A stretch of 64,000 nucleotides of DNA, from contig DATHBD010000026.1 in NCBI GenBank assembly GCA_035296325.1, positions 1-64,000 of the forward strand, read 5' to 3'. Each line of letters starts with the position of its first letter. Position 1 is the first letter of the stretch. The stretch comes from DATHBD01 sp035296325 (GTDB lineage: Bacteria; Actinomycetota; Actinomycetes; Mycobacteriales; Micromonosporaceae). Below are positions 23,503 to 33,040 of the stretch, piece by piece. The notes under the pieces are model-generated. The model was not told the origin of the DNA, did no database searches, and was given only the letters and a program-made list of their open reading frames with translations. A program made the position numbers and the translations under genes.

Positions 23503-24366
23503 CTACGCGGCGACCGGAGGCTGCGGCCTGGCACGTTGTCCGAACCGCGCGACGTAGTGCCAGACGCGTTTGAGGGCCTGCTCATCGTAGCGGCCGGTCC
23601 GCGCGGCGTCCCCGATCGCTCGGGGGTTGAGCTGGCCGCGGACGGCGATGGCGGCACCGAGGTCGACGTAGCGCTGGCCGCGGTAGTCCGGGTGACGCCG
23701 CAGCTCGGACACGGTCAACACGAACCCGGGGTGCCATTCCAGCGGGCATGGGAGACGCTTGGCGGCGTGTTCCACCTGGCTGCCCCGGTAGCTGGGATCG
23801 AGGACGAGCGCCTCGACGTCCTGACCCAACCGGACCGGGCCGTGTACTTGGGCTTCGATGTAGTCGTCGAGTTCATCTGGGTGGTCGGCCGTCGCAAGCT
23901 CGATGAGGGACATGCTGTCGGCCACGGCGAAGGCGGTCGGTTCGACGGCGCTGTCCGGGTAGCAGAACGTAGTTCGGGCCAGCGTCGCGGCGGTCAGCCG
24001 CAGGTGGGCCGAGCCAAAGCGAGGCGCTGCACCGACGGGCTTGCGCCGGAAGTTGAGCGCCCCATAGACCGGCCGCGCGTGGCCGGGGAGGTTGTCGTAG
24101 GCGCCGCCGAACATGCGGCTCTACCAGCGCGACCGGTCCCCACCGGGGTAAGCGGTCAGCCCGCCATTACTGGTACCGGTCACGAACTGCGAGTGGTAGA
24201 TCCCTCCGGCCGCGAAGGCATCGAGGATGAGCTGGCCATGTGACCAGCGATCGGGGTGGAAATTGAGCGTCACCCGCAGCGCCGGGTCGACCGGTGGTCC
24301 TGCCGACCGGGAAGCCACATGGCGTACGGCCCGGTCGCGCGCAGACTCGATCGGGTCAGTATTCAC
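23503..24366 (-). pseudogene. DUF3626 gene interrupted by an in-frame TAG
   Basis: Two same-frame segments together make a complete DUF3626 protein. The first runs from about GTG 24366 and includes RVTLNFHPDR, AGGIYHSQF and TGTSNGGLTAYPGGDRSRW. A TAG at 24123-24121 follows, then SRMFGGAYDNLPGHARPVYGALN and so on to 23503. In family members as I remember them the sequence at the break is RWESR-x-FGGAY, so a Glu codon GAG has become TAG. The rest appears undamaged, suggesting a recent nonsense mutation, or less likely readthrough. Function of DUF3626 is unknown. Confidence 0.8.
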
Positions 24367-24520
24367 GGCAGCCCATTCTGAACCACTGATATCCCGGGAG
24401 GAAGTCGCCCGGTCCGTACACGCTCTGGCGACGGTACGCCAGCACCCCCCACAGAGGACACATCGCTGGTAGCGTGGCGCCGCCATGAGGTTTGGACATC
24501 AGCAGCACCGGGGGTACACG

Positions 24521-24880
24521 ATGCGTTTGGTTCGGCTGGCACTGTGCTGCTTGGGCTTGGCGGCAACACTCGCGACCAGTGGCTGCGGTGGCGACTCGAA
24601 AGCCGCTTGTGACAAGATTCAAGCGGAAATCCAGAACATTTCAACGTCCGGCATGAAGCAGGTCAGCGACCCGCAAGCGGTGGAAAAGACCTATCAGGAC
24701 GGTGCGGCGAAGATCCGTGCGGAGGGCAAGACGGCAGGCGGTGACGTCGAGGCCGCCGCCAATGATGTCGCGGCCGCATTGGAAGACCTGGGTAAGCAGG
24801 TCGGCGCTCGCAGCACGAAGGCCCCGGACCAGGCCCCGCTGACCAACGCTGGCATCAAGCTCAAGGCTGCCTGCTCGTAG
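24521..24880 (+). CDS. Small lipoprotein of unknown function
   Basis: Encodes 119 residues. A lipoprotein signal (MRLVRLALCCLGLAATLATS) precedes a lipobox Cys in TSGC followed by GGDS. The mature part is short and helical (KIQAEIQNIS..GMKQVSDPQAVEKTYQDGAAKIR), possibly a coiled coil, with a C-terminal Cys that could pair with the other Cys near the start. Length and layout resemble small actinobacterial envelope lipoproteins. ATG 24521 is chosen over 24485 because it starts the signal peptide and has GGGGG upstream. Confidence 0.75.
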   Translation: MRLVRLALCCLGLAATLATSGCGGDSKAACDKIQAEIQNISTSGMKQVSDPQAVEKTYQDGAAKIRAEGKTAGGDVEAAANDVAAALEDLGKQVGARSTKAPDQAPLTNAGIKLKAACS

Positions 24881-25025
24881 CGGCTTCTGCGCACGCTGCC
24901 GGGTCATCCCGGTGGCCGGTTCCGTTGTCGATTTGTGGCACAGCTGTGACATGAGCCGGACAGGACGATGACACGTCCGGCGGACGCTGCCCTCGAGAGC
25001 ACGACCACCGAGGGAGGGTCCACGG

Positions 25026-26837
25026 TTGAAGTCCACAGGTTCCACCACAGGTTCCACAACAGGGTCGACGCGTACGGCGGGCTTGGCTGATCGTCCAGGC
25101 GCCTCGCGTGGGGGCAGGCACCGGCAGGCGTCACCGTGGAGGCGGCTTGTGGCCGTCGCCGCGGCGGCGGTGACGGTGTCCGCGCTGGCGTTCGGGGGCT
25201 GGTCGGCGGCGAAGGCGGGAGCGTTCCCCTCACCGGTGACGGTGCATGAGCAGGAACCGGCCACGGTGAGCGGCCGCAACGACACGCCGGGGACGAACCA
25301 GCGCATCTCCGGGTTCGGCACCGCGGCGGGCGCGGCTGGGGAGGCCCGGGTGCAGGGCGTCCTGGCCGGTCCCACGTCCCCGACGATGCTGCCCGCGGCG
25401 CGCGAGGACGACGGCTCGCAGTCCTCCGCCGCCGACACCGGGCTCAAGCCCGGTCGGTCGGCGCGGACGACGGGCACGATCGGCGACGGCCCGCACGCCT
25501 CCGCCGGCGACAAGACAGGCGACTTCGACTTCTACGTCGTGCGTGGCGCCACGATGGGTCAGGTGCTCAGTGTGTACGTCGACACGCCGGACAGCGAACT
25601 GCGCCCGACCGTGCGGTTCTGGATGGATGGCGAGCCTGAAGGCGTCGCCTCGAACGGCAACGGCAGTTACCTCATCACCACCGACCTGCATACCGACGGT
25701 GACTTCTACTTCACTGTCGGAGCCCAGGGGTCGGAGCAGGCCGACCCGAACGACTCGGGCAGCGGCAACGGCGCGACCAGCGAAGGCAGTTACACCGCCA
25801 CGTTCTCGCTCGACGCCGGGGACACCGATGTGTACGCGATCGACCTCGCCGCCGGTGACGTACTGTCCGGGTCGGTGTCCGGCAGCGCGGCGCGGCTGCA
25901 GATCTTCGACCGGGCGAAGAAGCTGGCCGTCGGGGCGATGGCGGACACCCTGTCGTCCTGGTTCCCCAAGGATTCCCCATTGCTCCGTGGCGGCAACGCG
26001 GCGGTCAACCACATCGCGGCCCGTGCCGGGCGGTACTACGTGGCGGTCTCCAGTGGGAAGGGCGAATACGACGTACGGCTGAACGTGAACCGGCCCGGGC
26101 CGGAATCCAAGCGCGCGACCCAGATCATCTTCGTCGACCTCGACGGCGCGAGCCTCGACCCAGCCATATTTCACGACTCCCAGGTGGGTGGCGTGCGGAA
26201 ACTGTCCCCGTTGGCGGCGTTCATCAGTAGGTGGGGGATCACCGGCGAGGCGCAGCAGGGCGCGCTCGTGGAGCAGATCATCACGTCCCTGACGGAGAAC
26301 CTGCAGGGCGATTTCGCCGGTACCGGCAGCAAGGTGACGATCCTCAACAGCCGGGACCACCGGGACCCGTTCGGCCAGCCCCACGTGAGCCGGGTCGTGA
26401 TCGGTGGCATCCAGGCAGAGCTGGGCCGCGATGGAACCGGCAGCGCTCAGTCCATCGACCCGGGAAACTTCGCCATGGCGGAGACGGCGCTGATCCTGCT
26501 GGACACGATGTCCGCACCGCCAGGTGAAATGTCACTCAACACCCATCTGGGGCCGACAAGTGACCGGGTCAGGTTCGTGGGCACGGCGATCGCCAACCTC
26601 GCCAGTCACGAGGTGGGTCACCTGCTCGGCGCCTTTCACGCGTTCGGGGCCGGCGGCAAACCCAACCTGATGATGCCCGGCACCGAGTCATCGGCCATCT
26701 ACGGCGTCGGCGCGGACAACGTCGGCGGCACCGCCGACGACGTGGACCTCGACTTCGAGGTCGCCCCGTTCGGGTACGACACCTGGTTCACCGGCGTTGA
26801 GGACTGCCGCGCCCGGATCCGATGGGCCCTGTCGTAA
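25026..26837 (+). CDS. Secreted zinc metalloprotease-like protein with pre-peptidase domains
   Basis: Encodes 603 residues. A long basic leader precedes a hydrophobic signal (about residues 38-68). Two beta-sandwich regions of pre-peptidase C-terminal type follow (DFDFYVVRGATMGQVLSVY near 165 and DTDVYAIDLAAGDVLSGSV near 270). The catalytic motif HEVGHLLGAFH (528-538) is the extended metzincin HExxHxxGxxH, and a Met lies beyond it in LMMPGTE. Start TTG 25026 has GGGAGGG upstream. The N-terminus contains a Ser-Thr-Gly repeat (STTGSTTGST). Probably an extracellular protease; substrate unknown. Confidence 0.8.
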   Translation: MKSTGSTTGSTTGSTRTAGLADRPGASRGGRHRQASPWRRLVAVAAAAVTVSALAFGGWSAAKAGAFPSPVTVHEQEPATVSGRNDTPGTNQRISGFGTAAGAAGEARVQGVLAGPTSPTMLPAAREDDGSQSSAADTGLKPGRSARTTGTIGDGPHASAGDKTGDFDFYVVRGATMGQVLSVYVDTPDSELRPTVRFWMDGEPEGVASNGNGSYLITTDLHTDGDFYFTVGAQGSEQADPNDSGSGNGATSEGSYTATFSLDAGDTDVYAIDLAAGDVLSGSVSGSAARLQIFDRAKKLAVGAMADTLSSWFPKDSPLLRGGNAAVNHIAARAGRYYVAVSSGKGEYDVRLNVNRPGPESKRATQIIFVDLDGASLDPAIFHDSQVGGVRKLSPLAAFISRWGITGEAQQGALVEQIITSLTENLQGDFAGTGSKVTILNSRDHRDPFGQPHVSRVVIGGIQAELGRDGTGSAQSIDPGNFAMAETALILLDTMSAPPGEMSLNTHLGPTSDRVRFVGTAIANLASHEVGHLLGAFHAFGAGGKPNLMMPGTESSAIYGVGADNVGGTADDVDLDFEVAPFGYDTWFTGVEDCRARIRWALS

Positions 26838-26900
26838 CGACACCCTCACCAGCACCGTGAACGCGGAATCGCTCCGCGCGGCGTGGTACTACTTGTCGAC

Positions 26901-27575
26901 ATGCATCGGGTCCTGGTGATCGAGGACGACCAGGCTGTCCGCGACGGCCTGAACCTGTCACTGCGTCGGCAGGGACATGAGATGCTCCTGGCCGCCTCTG
27001 GTGAGGAAGGGCTCGTCCTGCTGCGTACTGCCCGGCCGGATATCGTCGTTCTCGACGTCATGCTGCCCGGTATGGATGGGTTCGAGGTGTGCCGGCGGAT
27101 CCGGGCCAGCTGCTCCGTGCCCATCATCATGTTCACCGCCCGCGGCGACGACATCGACGTCGTCAGCGGCCTGGAGGCCGGCGCGGACGACTACGTGGTC
27201 AAGCCGGTACAGCCCCGCGTCCTCGACGCCCGTATCAAAGCGGTCCTTCGCCGCTCGGAGCGCGAACCGAACAGCCGCGACACCTTCGGTGGGCTGACCA
27301 TCGACCGCGCGGCCCTGACCGTGACCCGGCACGGTGCATCGGTCGCCCTGACCCCGACCGAGCTGCGTATGCTGCTGGAACTGTCGCAGTTCCCGGGGCA
27401 GGTGTTCAGTCGCCAGCAACTGCTCGAGCGGGTCTGGGAACATGACTACCTCGGCGACTCCCGGCTGGTCGACGCGTGCGTGCAACGCCTGCGCGCCAAG
27501 GTCGAGGAGAACCCGGCGGATCCCGTCTATGTGCAGACGGTCCGCGGATTCGGTTACCGGTTCGGCCCGCTGTGA
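26901..27575 (+). CDS. OmpR/PhoB-family response regulator
   Basis: Encodes 224 residues. The receiver domain has the acidic pair IEDD (8-10), phospho-acceptor Asp52 in VVLDVMLPGMDG, a Thr in MFTARGD and Lys in DDYVVKPVQP. The winged-helix output domain has LTPTELRMLLEL..PGQVFSRQQLLERVWEH and VDACVQRLRAKVE. Its stop overlaps the kinase GTG by 4 bases. Gene order regulator-kinase-lipoprotein resembles the Streptomyces cseB-cseC envelope stress pair with an added lipoprotein, but orthology is only suggested. Confidence 0.92.
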   Translation: MHRVLVIEDDQAVRDGLNLSLRRQGHEMLLAASGEEGLVLLRTARPDIVVLDVMLPGMDGFEVCRRIRASCSVPIIMFTARGDDIDVVSGLEAGADDYVVKPVQPRVLDARIKAVLRRSEREPNSRDTFGGLTIDRAALTVTRHGASVALTPTELRMLLELSQFPGQVFSRQQLLERVWEHDYLGDSRLVDACVQRLRAKVEENPADPVYVQTVRGFGYRFGPL

Positions 27576-29080
27576 GCGTCCAGCCACATCGCCGGCGGTT
27601 GCCGCTGCCGCGGCTGCCGGCGAGGCTGCGGGGTCTGCGGGCGCGCCTGGTGTTCGCCTTCCTGCTGGTGGTTCTGGTGAGCGTCGCCGCGACGACGATG
27701 GCCAGTTACCGCGCGGCACGCACCGCCGTGCTCACGGCGGAACAGACTCCGGCGATGGAACGTACCCGTCAGGAAGTGGCCCGGATAGCGGTGTCCGAGA
27801 CCACCGAGACGTTGCCCGACGCGGACCTGTCGGAGTTGGCCCGCCGCATCACCGGGGCTGCCGTCGACCCGGACAGCGGTAAACTGCGCCGGTCCGTTCG
27901 CGTGGTCTTCCGCGAGCGGCAGGAGCCGGCCGTCGACGCCTGGCCACCGATTCCGGCCGGCCTGCGCCGTGCGGTCCGGGAGAACAACAGACTGATGTAC
28001 CAGCGGTTCGGTGTCAGCGGCACCATGATGTTCGCCTACGGCATGCCGGTGCTGACGACCGACGGCACGGCGTCGGGTCTGGAGGTCTACGTCCTTCAGG
28101 ACCTGGCCGGCGCACAGGCCAGCATCGACCGGCTTTCCACCTCGACGGCGCAGTTCGCCGGCCTGGCGCTGATCGTGGCCGTCATCATGGCGCTGATCGC
28201 CGCGCAGGGCGTGCTGCGACCGGTGCGCCAGCTCCGCCATGCGGCGCGCCAGCTGGCCGCCGGAAAGCTCGACACCCGGCTACGGGTACGCGGCGTCGAC
28301 GAGCTCGCCGATCTGGCGGACACGTTCAACTACACCGCGGCGCAACTCGAACACAACGTCACCGAGATCCGGCGGATGGAGGCCAACGCCCGCCGGTTCG
28401 TCGCCGACGTTTCGCACGAGCTGCGCACACCGCTGGCCGCGATGACCAGTGTCACGGACACGCTCGACGAGGAGTCGGCGAACCTGCCCGGTGACGCCCG
28501 GATCGCCGCCCACCTGGTCAGTACGGAGACCCGCCGTCTGGTGCACCTGGTGGACAACCTGATCGAGATCAGTCGCTTCGACACCGGCCGGGCCGAACTG
28601 CGCGTCGAGGGCGACGTCGACCTCGCCGCCGTCGTCGCCGCCAGCCTCGCCGCCCGCGGCTGGACGGACCGGGTCGAGACCGTGGTGACGCCGGGAGTGC
28701 TGGCTGAGGTGGATCGGCGGCGTATCGACGTGATTGTTGCCAATCTGGTCGGCAATGCCCTCCGGCACGGGCAGCCCCCGGTCACCGTACGTGTCCATTG
28801 CCAGGGCCTACCGGGCTCCGCGGAGGAACAGGCCGGTGTCCTGGTGACCGACTCCGGGCCGGGGCTACCGCCGGGCGCCGCAGGGCAGGTCTTCGAACGG
28901 TTCTACAAGGCCGACAGCGCCCGCACCCGGTCCGAGGGCAGCGGTCTCGGGCTCGCCATCGCCCTGGAGAACGCCCGCCTGCACGGCGGCACCATCGAGG
29001 CGGGCAATCTGCCGGGCGGCGGCGCGTACTTCCACGTTCTCCTGCCCCGCCGGGCCGGTGGAAGCACTCGGCATGCCTAG
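27572..29080 (+). CDS. Membrane sensor histidine kinase
   Basis: Encodes 502 residues. Two membrane helices (about 25-47 and 190-215) flank an extracytoplasmic sensor. A HAMP domain (VLRPVRQLRHAARQLAAG..ELADLADTFN) leads to the H-box FVADVSHELRTPLAAM with His282. Then come the N-box VANLVGNALRHG, G1 DSGPGLP and G2 GSGLGLAIA. Cognate partner is the overlapping response regulator upstream. The downstream lipoprotein gene overlaps its end by 8 bases and may modulate the signal. Confidence 0.92.
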   Translation: MSVQPHRRRLPLPRLPARLRGLRARLVFAFLLVVLVSVAATTMASYRAARTAVLTAEQTPAMERTRQEVARIAVSETTETLPDADLSELARRITGAAVDPDSGKLRRSVRVVFRERQEPAVDAWPPIPAGLRRAVRENNRLMYQRFGVSGTMMFAYGMPVLTTDGTASGLEVYVLQDLAGAQASIDRLSTSTAQFAGLALIVAVIMALIAAQGVLRPVRQLRHAARQLAAGKLDTRLRVRGVDELADLADTFNYTAAQLEHNVTEIRRMEANARRFVADVSHELRTPLAAMTSVTDTLDEESANLPGDARIAAHLVSTETRRLVHLVDNLIEISRFDTGRAELRVEGDVDLAAVVAASLAARGWTDRVETVVTPGVLAEVDRRRIDVIVANLVGNALRHGQPPVTVRVHCQGLPGSAEEQAGVLVTDSGPGLPPGAAGQVFERFYKADSARTRSEGSGLGLAIALENARLHGGTIEAGNLPGGGAYFHVLLPRRAGGSTRHA

Positions 29081-29630
29081 GCCCGGGTCGTGGTGGGCTG
29101 TGCTCGGTGCGGCCCTCCTGGTGCTGACCGGCTGCGGCATCCGCCCGACCGCCGCGGTCGACGCGGGCGACCCGCCGTCCGGCATCGCCACAGCTGCGGG
29201 GCCCGCGGCCGACAAACCCCTCACCGTCGGCGTGTACTTCCTGCACCAGGGCAAACTCCGCAGGGTTGAGCGCCCCGCGTCGTTCCCCGGCCCGGACACC
29301 GGCTTGGTTACCGACCCGGCGTCTGCCGCCCTGCACTATCTGTTCGTGGGCCCCGACGCGGCGGAGTTCGAAGCCGGCACGGGGACCGCGATCCCGCCCG
29401 TGGATCCTCTCTCCGTGTTCTTCCGGCCGGACGGCGACGGACCGGGACCGCCGGTCATGGTCGTCAACGTGGCCTCGGGCGATCTTTCGATCCTGGCCCA
29501 ACAGCAGCTGAGTTGCACGATAAGGGAACGGCGGGGAATCTTCGCCACCCTGCCGCTGCGGGTCGACGACGGCAGCGGGAGGCAGTCGAAGCTGGCGGAC
29601 TGCCCGCCGGGAATACTGGCGAACCGGTAA
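29073..29630 (+). CDS. Lipoprotein linked to the two-component system
   Basis: Encodes 185 residues with a lipoprotein signal ending in LVLTGCG. The mature part contains PLTVGVYFLHQGKLRRVERP and DPASAALHYLFVGPDAAEFEAG, resembling the GerMN-type region of envelope lipoproteins such as CseA or LpqB relatives. ATG 29073 overlaps the kinase stop by 8 bases; a GTG at 29058 is also possible. Tight linkage suggests an accessory role in envelope-stress sensing by this kinase; that is inference from context. Confidence 0.75.
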   Translation: MPRPGSWWAVLGAALLVLTGCGIRPTAAVDAGDPPSGIATAAGPAADKPLTVGVYFLHQGKLRRVERPASFPGPDTGLVTDPASAALHYLFVGPDAAEFEAGTGTAIPPVDPLSVFFRPDGDGPGPPVMVVNVASGDLSILAQQQLSCTIRERRGIFATLPLRVDDGSGRQSKLADCPPGILANR

Positions 29631-29651
29631 GGACCCGGCGCCGCCGGGCTG

Positions 29652-30497
29652 TCACGAGCTGGGCGGTGCGTCGTCGTACTCCCCGGCCGGGCCCCGGTAC
29701 ATTGCCCCGTCCGGCACCGGCCAGGCGTTCGGCCGGCAGCCGTGCAGGCCGAGCGTCTGCTGCTGCATCACCGGGGCCGCCGCCCCGGGGCCGGGGCAGA
29801 GTTGATGGCCGTGGCCCAGGCGGTGGCCGACCTCGTGGTTGACGACGTAATCGCGGTACGCGGCCAGGGTGCCCCCGACGGCTGACGCGCCGTTCACCCA
29901 GCGGGCCACGTTGATCACCACCGTGTCGCCGTTGCGACACGATGTGTACCGGTCGTAGGAGCTGCCGCAGAGCCGGTCGCGGGTCACGGGCGTGGCCAGG
30001 TAGATGACGAAGTCGGCGGCCTCGCCGCCGCCCACGCGTTGCAACCTGATGTCGCCGTTGCCTATCCAGCTCCGCGGGTCGGACAGCGTGCCGGTCACGG
30101 CCGCGGCGAACTCCTCGGCCCCCACGTTTGCGATGCCGCGTTCCACGGCCACGTGGTAACGCAGCAGGTTGCCGGCGGCGCCCGCCACAATGCTGGGCTC
30201 GCTGGCCAGCTGCCATGTGCCCGCACCCTGGTCCGGGAAGGTGATTTCGGCCGGGAGACGCGGGGGTTCCGCCGCGCCGTCGGCAGGTGCCGCCGTGCCG
30301 GGTGCCCCGGGTGGCGGTGTCCATGTCGCTGTCACCGACTGGGGAGCGCGATCCGCCTCGCGGGCCCGCGTCGCTGTGGGGCCCGTCGTGAGGACCAGGA
30401 TCCCGGCGGCACCGACCGCGACTGCGACTGCGAGCCATGCGAGCGGCCCACGGCGCCGCGCGTGGCGAAAGCGTACTCGGACTGCATCTGTCGGCAT
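29652..30497 (-). CDS. DUF3152 protein, membrane-anchored metalloprotease-like
   Basis: Encodes 281 residues. A single N-terminal membrane segment (about 19-38) is followed by a Pro-rich linker and the DUF3152 domain. The zinc-protease-like motif HEVGHRLGHGH (221-231) is complete, and conserved Cys residues (about 177, 187, 234 and near 256) could form disulfides. The segment TVVINVARWVNGA and GDIRLQRV are typical. Family members occur widely in actinobacteria but their substrate is not established to my knowledge. GAGGAG lies 8 bases before the ATG. It converges with the lipoprotein gene. Confidence 0.8.
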   Translation of the reverse strand: MPTDAVRVRFRHARRRGPLAWLAVAVAVGAAGILVLTTGPTATRAREADRAPQSVTATWTPPPGAPGTAAPADGAAEPPRLPAEITFPDQGAGTWQLASEPSIVAGAAGNLLRYHVAVERGIANVGAEEFAAAVTGTLSDPRSWIGNGDIRLQRVGGGEAADFVIYLATPVTRDRLCGSSYDRYTSCRNGDTVVINVARWVNGASAVGGTLAAYRDYVVNHEVGHRLGHGHQLCPGPGAAAPVMQQQTLGLHGCRPNAWPVPDGAMYRGPAGEYDDAPPSS

Positions 30498-30899
30498 GGC
30501 GAAGCTCCTCGGGCGGGCGCGGGTGCGCCCTCGTCGCCATGGAGACTGGTGGCCCGACGTCCGGATGCCGTCCGGGCTTTGTCTCGGTTCTGCTACAACG
30601 TGCCGCCCACCATCGACGAATCCAACAGCTTGACACCATTACAGTGAGCACCGGGTCGGTGGCAGGTACGGCGGTGCGCGCAACGATCCGGGCAGACATC
30701 GGCTTGCTCGGACCACCTGACCGGCACGGCCGCAGAGGTGCCGCTCAATGCGCAGTCCAGACGTCAGCCATCCTCGGGCGTCAAATTCCCCGCTGGCCGG
30801 CAGCCGTGGGCACCGTCGCCGACATCGATCCTTCTTGCTTCTCCGCCGACTGTCGGTAGTATCTCCGTGCTTTGGCCTGCAACGGGGAGGAAGATCCAT
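30498..30899. other. Divergent intergenic region
   Basis: About 400 bases between two divergently transcribed genes. It should hold both promoters. A TTGACA hexamer occurs at 30629-30634 on the plus strand but no good -10 follows at standard spacing. I see no gene or RNA here. Confidence 0.35.
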
Positions 30900-31634
30900 A
30901 TGCGATGGAAGACTTCGGCCGGCGCCCTCATGGCGCTGGCCTTTATTGTCCCGGCAGCGCCGGCGGCGGCACAAATCGAAGCGCCCGGGCTCAACGCGGC
31001 CTGTCAAACGGTCGAGCGCAAGGTTTACAAGGACATGCGCAAGCTTGTCACCATCGATCTGGATACCGCCACCAATGTGGAGATTCGGATCTTGGCCAAC
31101 CAGATCATGGCCGCGGCAAACGCCGACTCGTTGCCCGTTTTGCCTCGCGCAATGCAGGAGCGGCTCGACGGCACCGCGGATGACCTGCGGGCATTCCTCA
31201 AGACGGGCATGCTGAACGCCTGGGGAACGGACCTGCGGATCTCGGCGGTCCGGACGTTGACGAGCGCTGGTGCCAACGTGAAGGCGGCCGCTCAAGAGGT
31301 GCTCGACACCACGGCCATCGATGCCTACCTGGCTTACCTGAACGACGGCCTGTACGCCGCACGTACGCTTGACTGCGCGTCTCAGCCCACACCGACACCG
31401 AGCGTCACGCCCAGCGCCACGACGACCGTTGCACCGACCCCTGGTTCCTCGGCCAGCCCGGGTACCCCCGGCGCTTCCTCGGCCAGCCCAGGTACCCCGG
31501 TCGGCGAGGGCGGGGGGCTGCCCGTGACCGGTGTCGACACCGGGGCTCTGGCCGGCATCGGCGGTGCGCTTCTGCTCCTCGGCGGCGCTGGCTACCTGAT
31601 CGGACGCCGACGCCGTTCCCGCTTCGTGGCATAG
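30900..31634 (+). CDS. Secreted ALF-repeat surface protein with LPxTG-type anchor
   Basis: Encodes 244 residues. A signal peptide (1-24, ending APAAAQ) precedes a helical domain with two ALF-type repeats: DDLRAFLKTGMLNAWGTDLR (about 94-113) with RISAVRTLTSAGANVKAAAQ, then AYLAYLNDGLYAAR. A Thr/Pro/Ser stalk with two near-identical SSASPGTP units leads to LPVTG (207-211), a hydrophobic helix and an Arg-rich tail, the full class of sortase-anchored proteins. ATG 30900 follows GGGGAGG. No sortase gene is in the window. ALF repeats occur in actinobacterial exported proteins of unclear function. Confidence 0.8.
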   Translation: MRWKTSAGALMALAFIVPAAPAAAQIEAPGLNAACQTVERKVYKDMRKLVTIDLDTATNVEIRILANQIMAAANADSLPVLPRAMQERLDGTADDLRAFLKTGMLNAWGTDLRISAVRTLTSAGANVKAAAQEVLDTTAIDAYLAYLNDGLYAARTLDCASQPTPTPSVTPSATTTVAPTPGSSASPGTPGASSASPGTPVGEGGGLPVTGVDTGALAGIGGALLLLGGAGYLIGRRRRSRFVA

Positions 31635-31643
31635 CTGACTCGA

Positions 31644-31678
31644 CGCGCCCGGCTCGATGCTTCGTCGAGCCGGGCGCG
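31644..31678 (+). terminator. Rho-independent-type terminator after the surface protein gene
   Basis: Perfect 14-bp stem (31644-31657 with 31665-31678) with a 7-base loop, beginning 10 bases after the stop codon. No U-run, as usual in this group. It may also serve the convergent lyase gene. Confidence 0.85.
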
Positions 31679-31774
31679 ATCAGCGGCTGTGCTGGCGAGG
31701 TTCGTCGCGGCCCGAAGGCAAGCCACAACGTATGTGGGTCGACGAGCCGGCGGCGTCGTCGCGGTGGCCGCGGG

Positions 31775-33040
31775 CTACCCGGCGGCCAGTGTCCACTGCT
31801 GGTTCGCGCCGCCGTTGTCCGACCACTGGATGACGGCGGTGCCGTCGGCGGTCGAGGCACCGGTCACGTCGAGTACCTTGCCGCTGTTGCGGTTGACCAG
31901 CTTGCGGTGCCCGCCGGTGGTCACCACCTGCCAGTGCTGATTGGTGCCGCCGGTGTCGCTGTACTGCAGGACGGCCGCGCCGTCCAGGATGGACCGTCCG
32001 CCGACGTCGAGCAGCTTGCCGTTGGCCCGGTTGACCAGCTTGACGTAGCCGCCGCCCGCATCGGCGACCCGCCACTGCTGGCTGGCGTTGCCGGTGTCAG
32101 TGGTCTGCACGATGGCGGCGCCGTCGGCGGCGGAGTTGCCGCTCGGCGCGAGCACCTTGCCGCTGCTGCGGTTGACCAGCTTCACTGTGCCGGCCGCCGG
32201 GGTGGTCGGCACGACTTCGGTCGAGGGGTTGACGAGTTGGAACGCGTCGGCCGGGTTGCCGGCGAGTTGTTTCACGTCGTCGAAGTACAAGACGCGGCTC
32301 TCGTTGGGGGTGTAGCCGGCGGTGTCCGCGCAGTACATTCCGAACTTCAGGCCGATGTGGTTGTCGGTCTGGGCGGCGAGTTGGTCGCCGGCGTAGGTGC
32401 CCCACGAGGCAAAGTTGATGTTGGTCGCCCGGTAGGTCGGCCGGTCTTGTGGAGCGCCGTTGTACCAGACGCCGATCTGGCCGGCGTTGGCCTTGGACAC
32501 GATGTACTGCATGGTGATGGGTAACCAGGTGTCCCGGGGGATGTTCGTGTCCAGGCGGGTACGGGTCGCGGTACCGCAGGCGCCGCGGTGGTCGAACCAC
32601 AGTTCGTTGTTCTCCACTGCCAGTGTGCCGGCCCAGGAGGAGCAGCCGCCCTCGTTGAAGATCTGGGCGATGATGGTGTACTTGTCACGGGGGAAACCGG
32701 TGGAGGGCAGGCGGAATTTGAACCCGTACCAGCCTGCCTTGTACGACTTCAGGTCGCTGCATGCTTCGGCTCCGCGATCCATTCGCGTGCCGTTGTAGCC
32801 TGCCTGGGTCCAGTAGAACTTCGCCGCCCGGGTGCCGGCGATGGACTCGACGCGACCGTAGTTCGGGCTCTGGGTGGTGCATACCGAGTACGGCGATAAT
32901 TGACTGTCTTCGAAGTCGGTGGCCTTGTACGTGGGGGTGTCCACTCGGATGGTGGCGGCGTCGGCGACGCGTATCACGCCGATCGTCAACCCCACCGCCG
33001 CGATGACCAGCACCGCCAGTCCGGTGTGCTTGAGCCGCAT
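31775..33040 (-). CDS. Secreted polysaccharide lyase with ricin-type lectin domain
   Basis: Encodes 421 residues. A signal peptide (1-28) is followed by a beta-jelly-roll domain of the heparin lyase I-like / polysaccharide lyase type: YKAGWYGFKFRLPSTGFP, YTIIAQIFNE, ELWFDHRG and LKFGMYCADTAGYTP. From about residue 285 there is a beta-trefoil ricin B / CBM13 lectin with three QxW units (SQQWRV, NQHWQV, NQQWTL). Probably degrades an acidic polysaccharide outside the cell; the exact polymer cannot be read from sequence. ATG 33040 has GGAGGG upstream. Confidence 0.82.
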   Translation of the reverse strand: MRLKHTGLAVLVIAAVGLTIGVIRVADAATIRVDTPTYKATDFEDSQLSPYSVCTTQSPNYGRVESIAGTRAAKFYWTQAGYNGTRMDRGAEACSDLKSYKAGWYGFKFRLPSTGFPRDKYTIIAQIFNEGGCSSWAGTLAVENNELWFDHRGACGTATRTRLDTNIPRDTWLPITMQYIVSKANAGQIGVWYNGAPQDRPTYRATNINFASWGTYAGDQLAAQTDNHIGLKFGMYCADTAGYTPNESRVLYFDDVKQLAGNPADAFQLVNPSTEVVPTTPAAGTVKLVNRSSGKVLAPSGNSAADGAAIVQTTDTGNASQQWRVADAGGGYVKLVNRANGKLLDVGGRSILDGAAVLQYSDTGGTNQHWQVVTTGGHRKLVNRNSGKVLDVTGASTADGTAVIQWSDNGGANQQWTLAAG

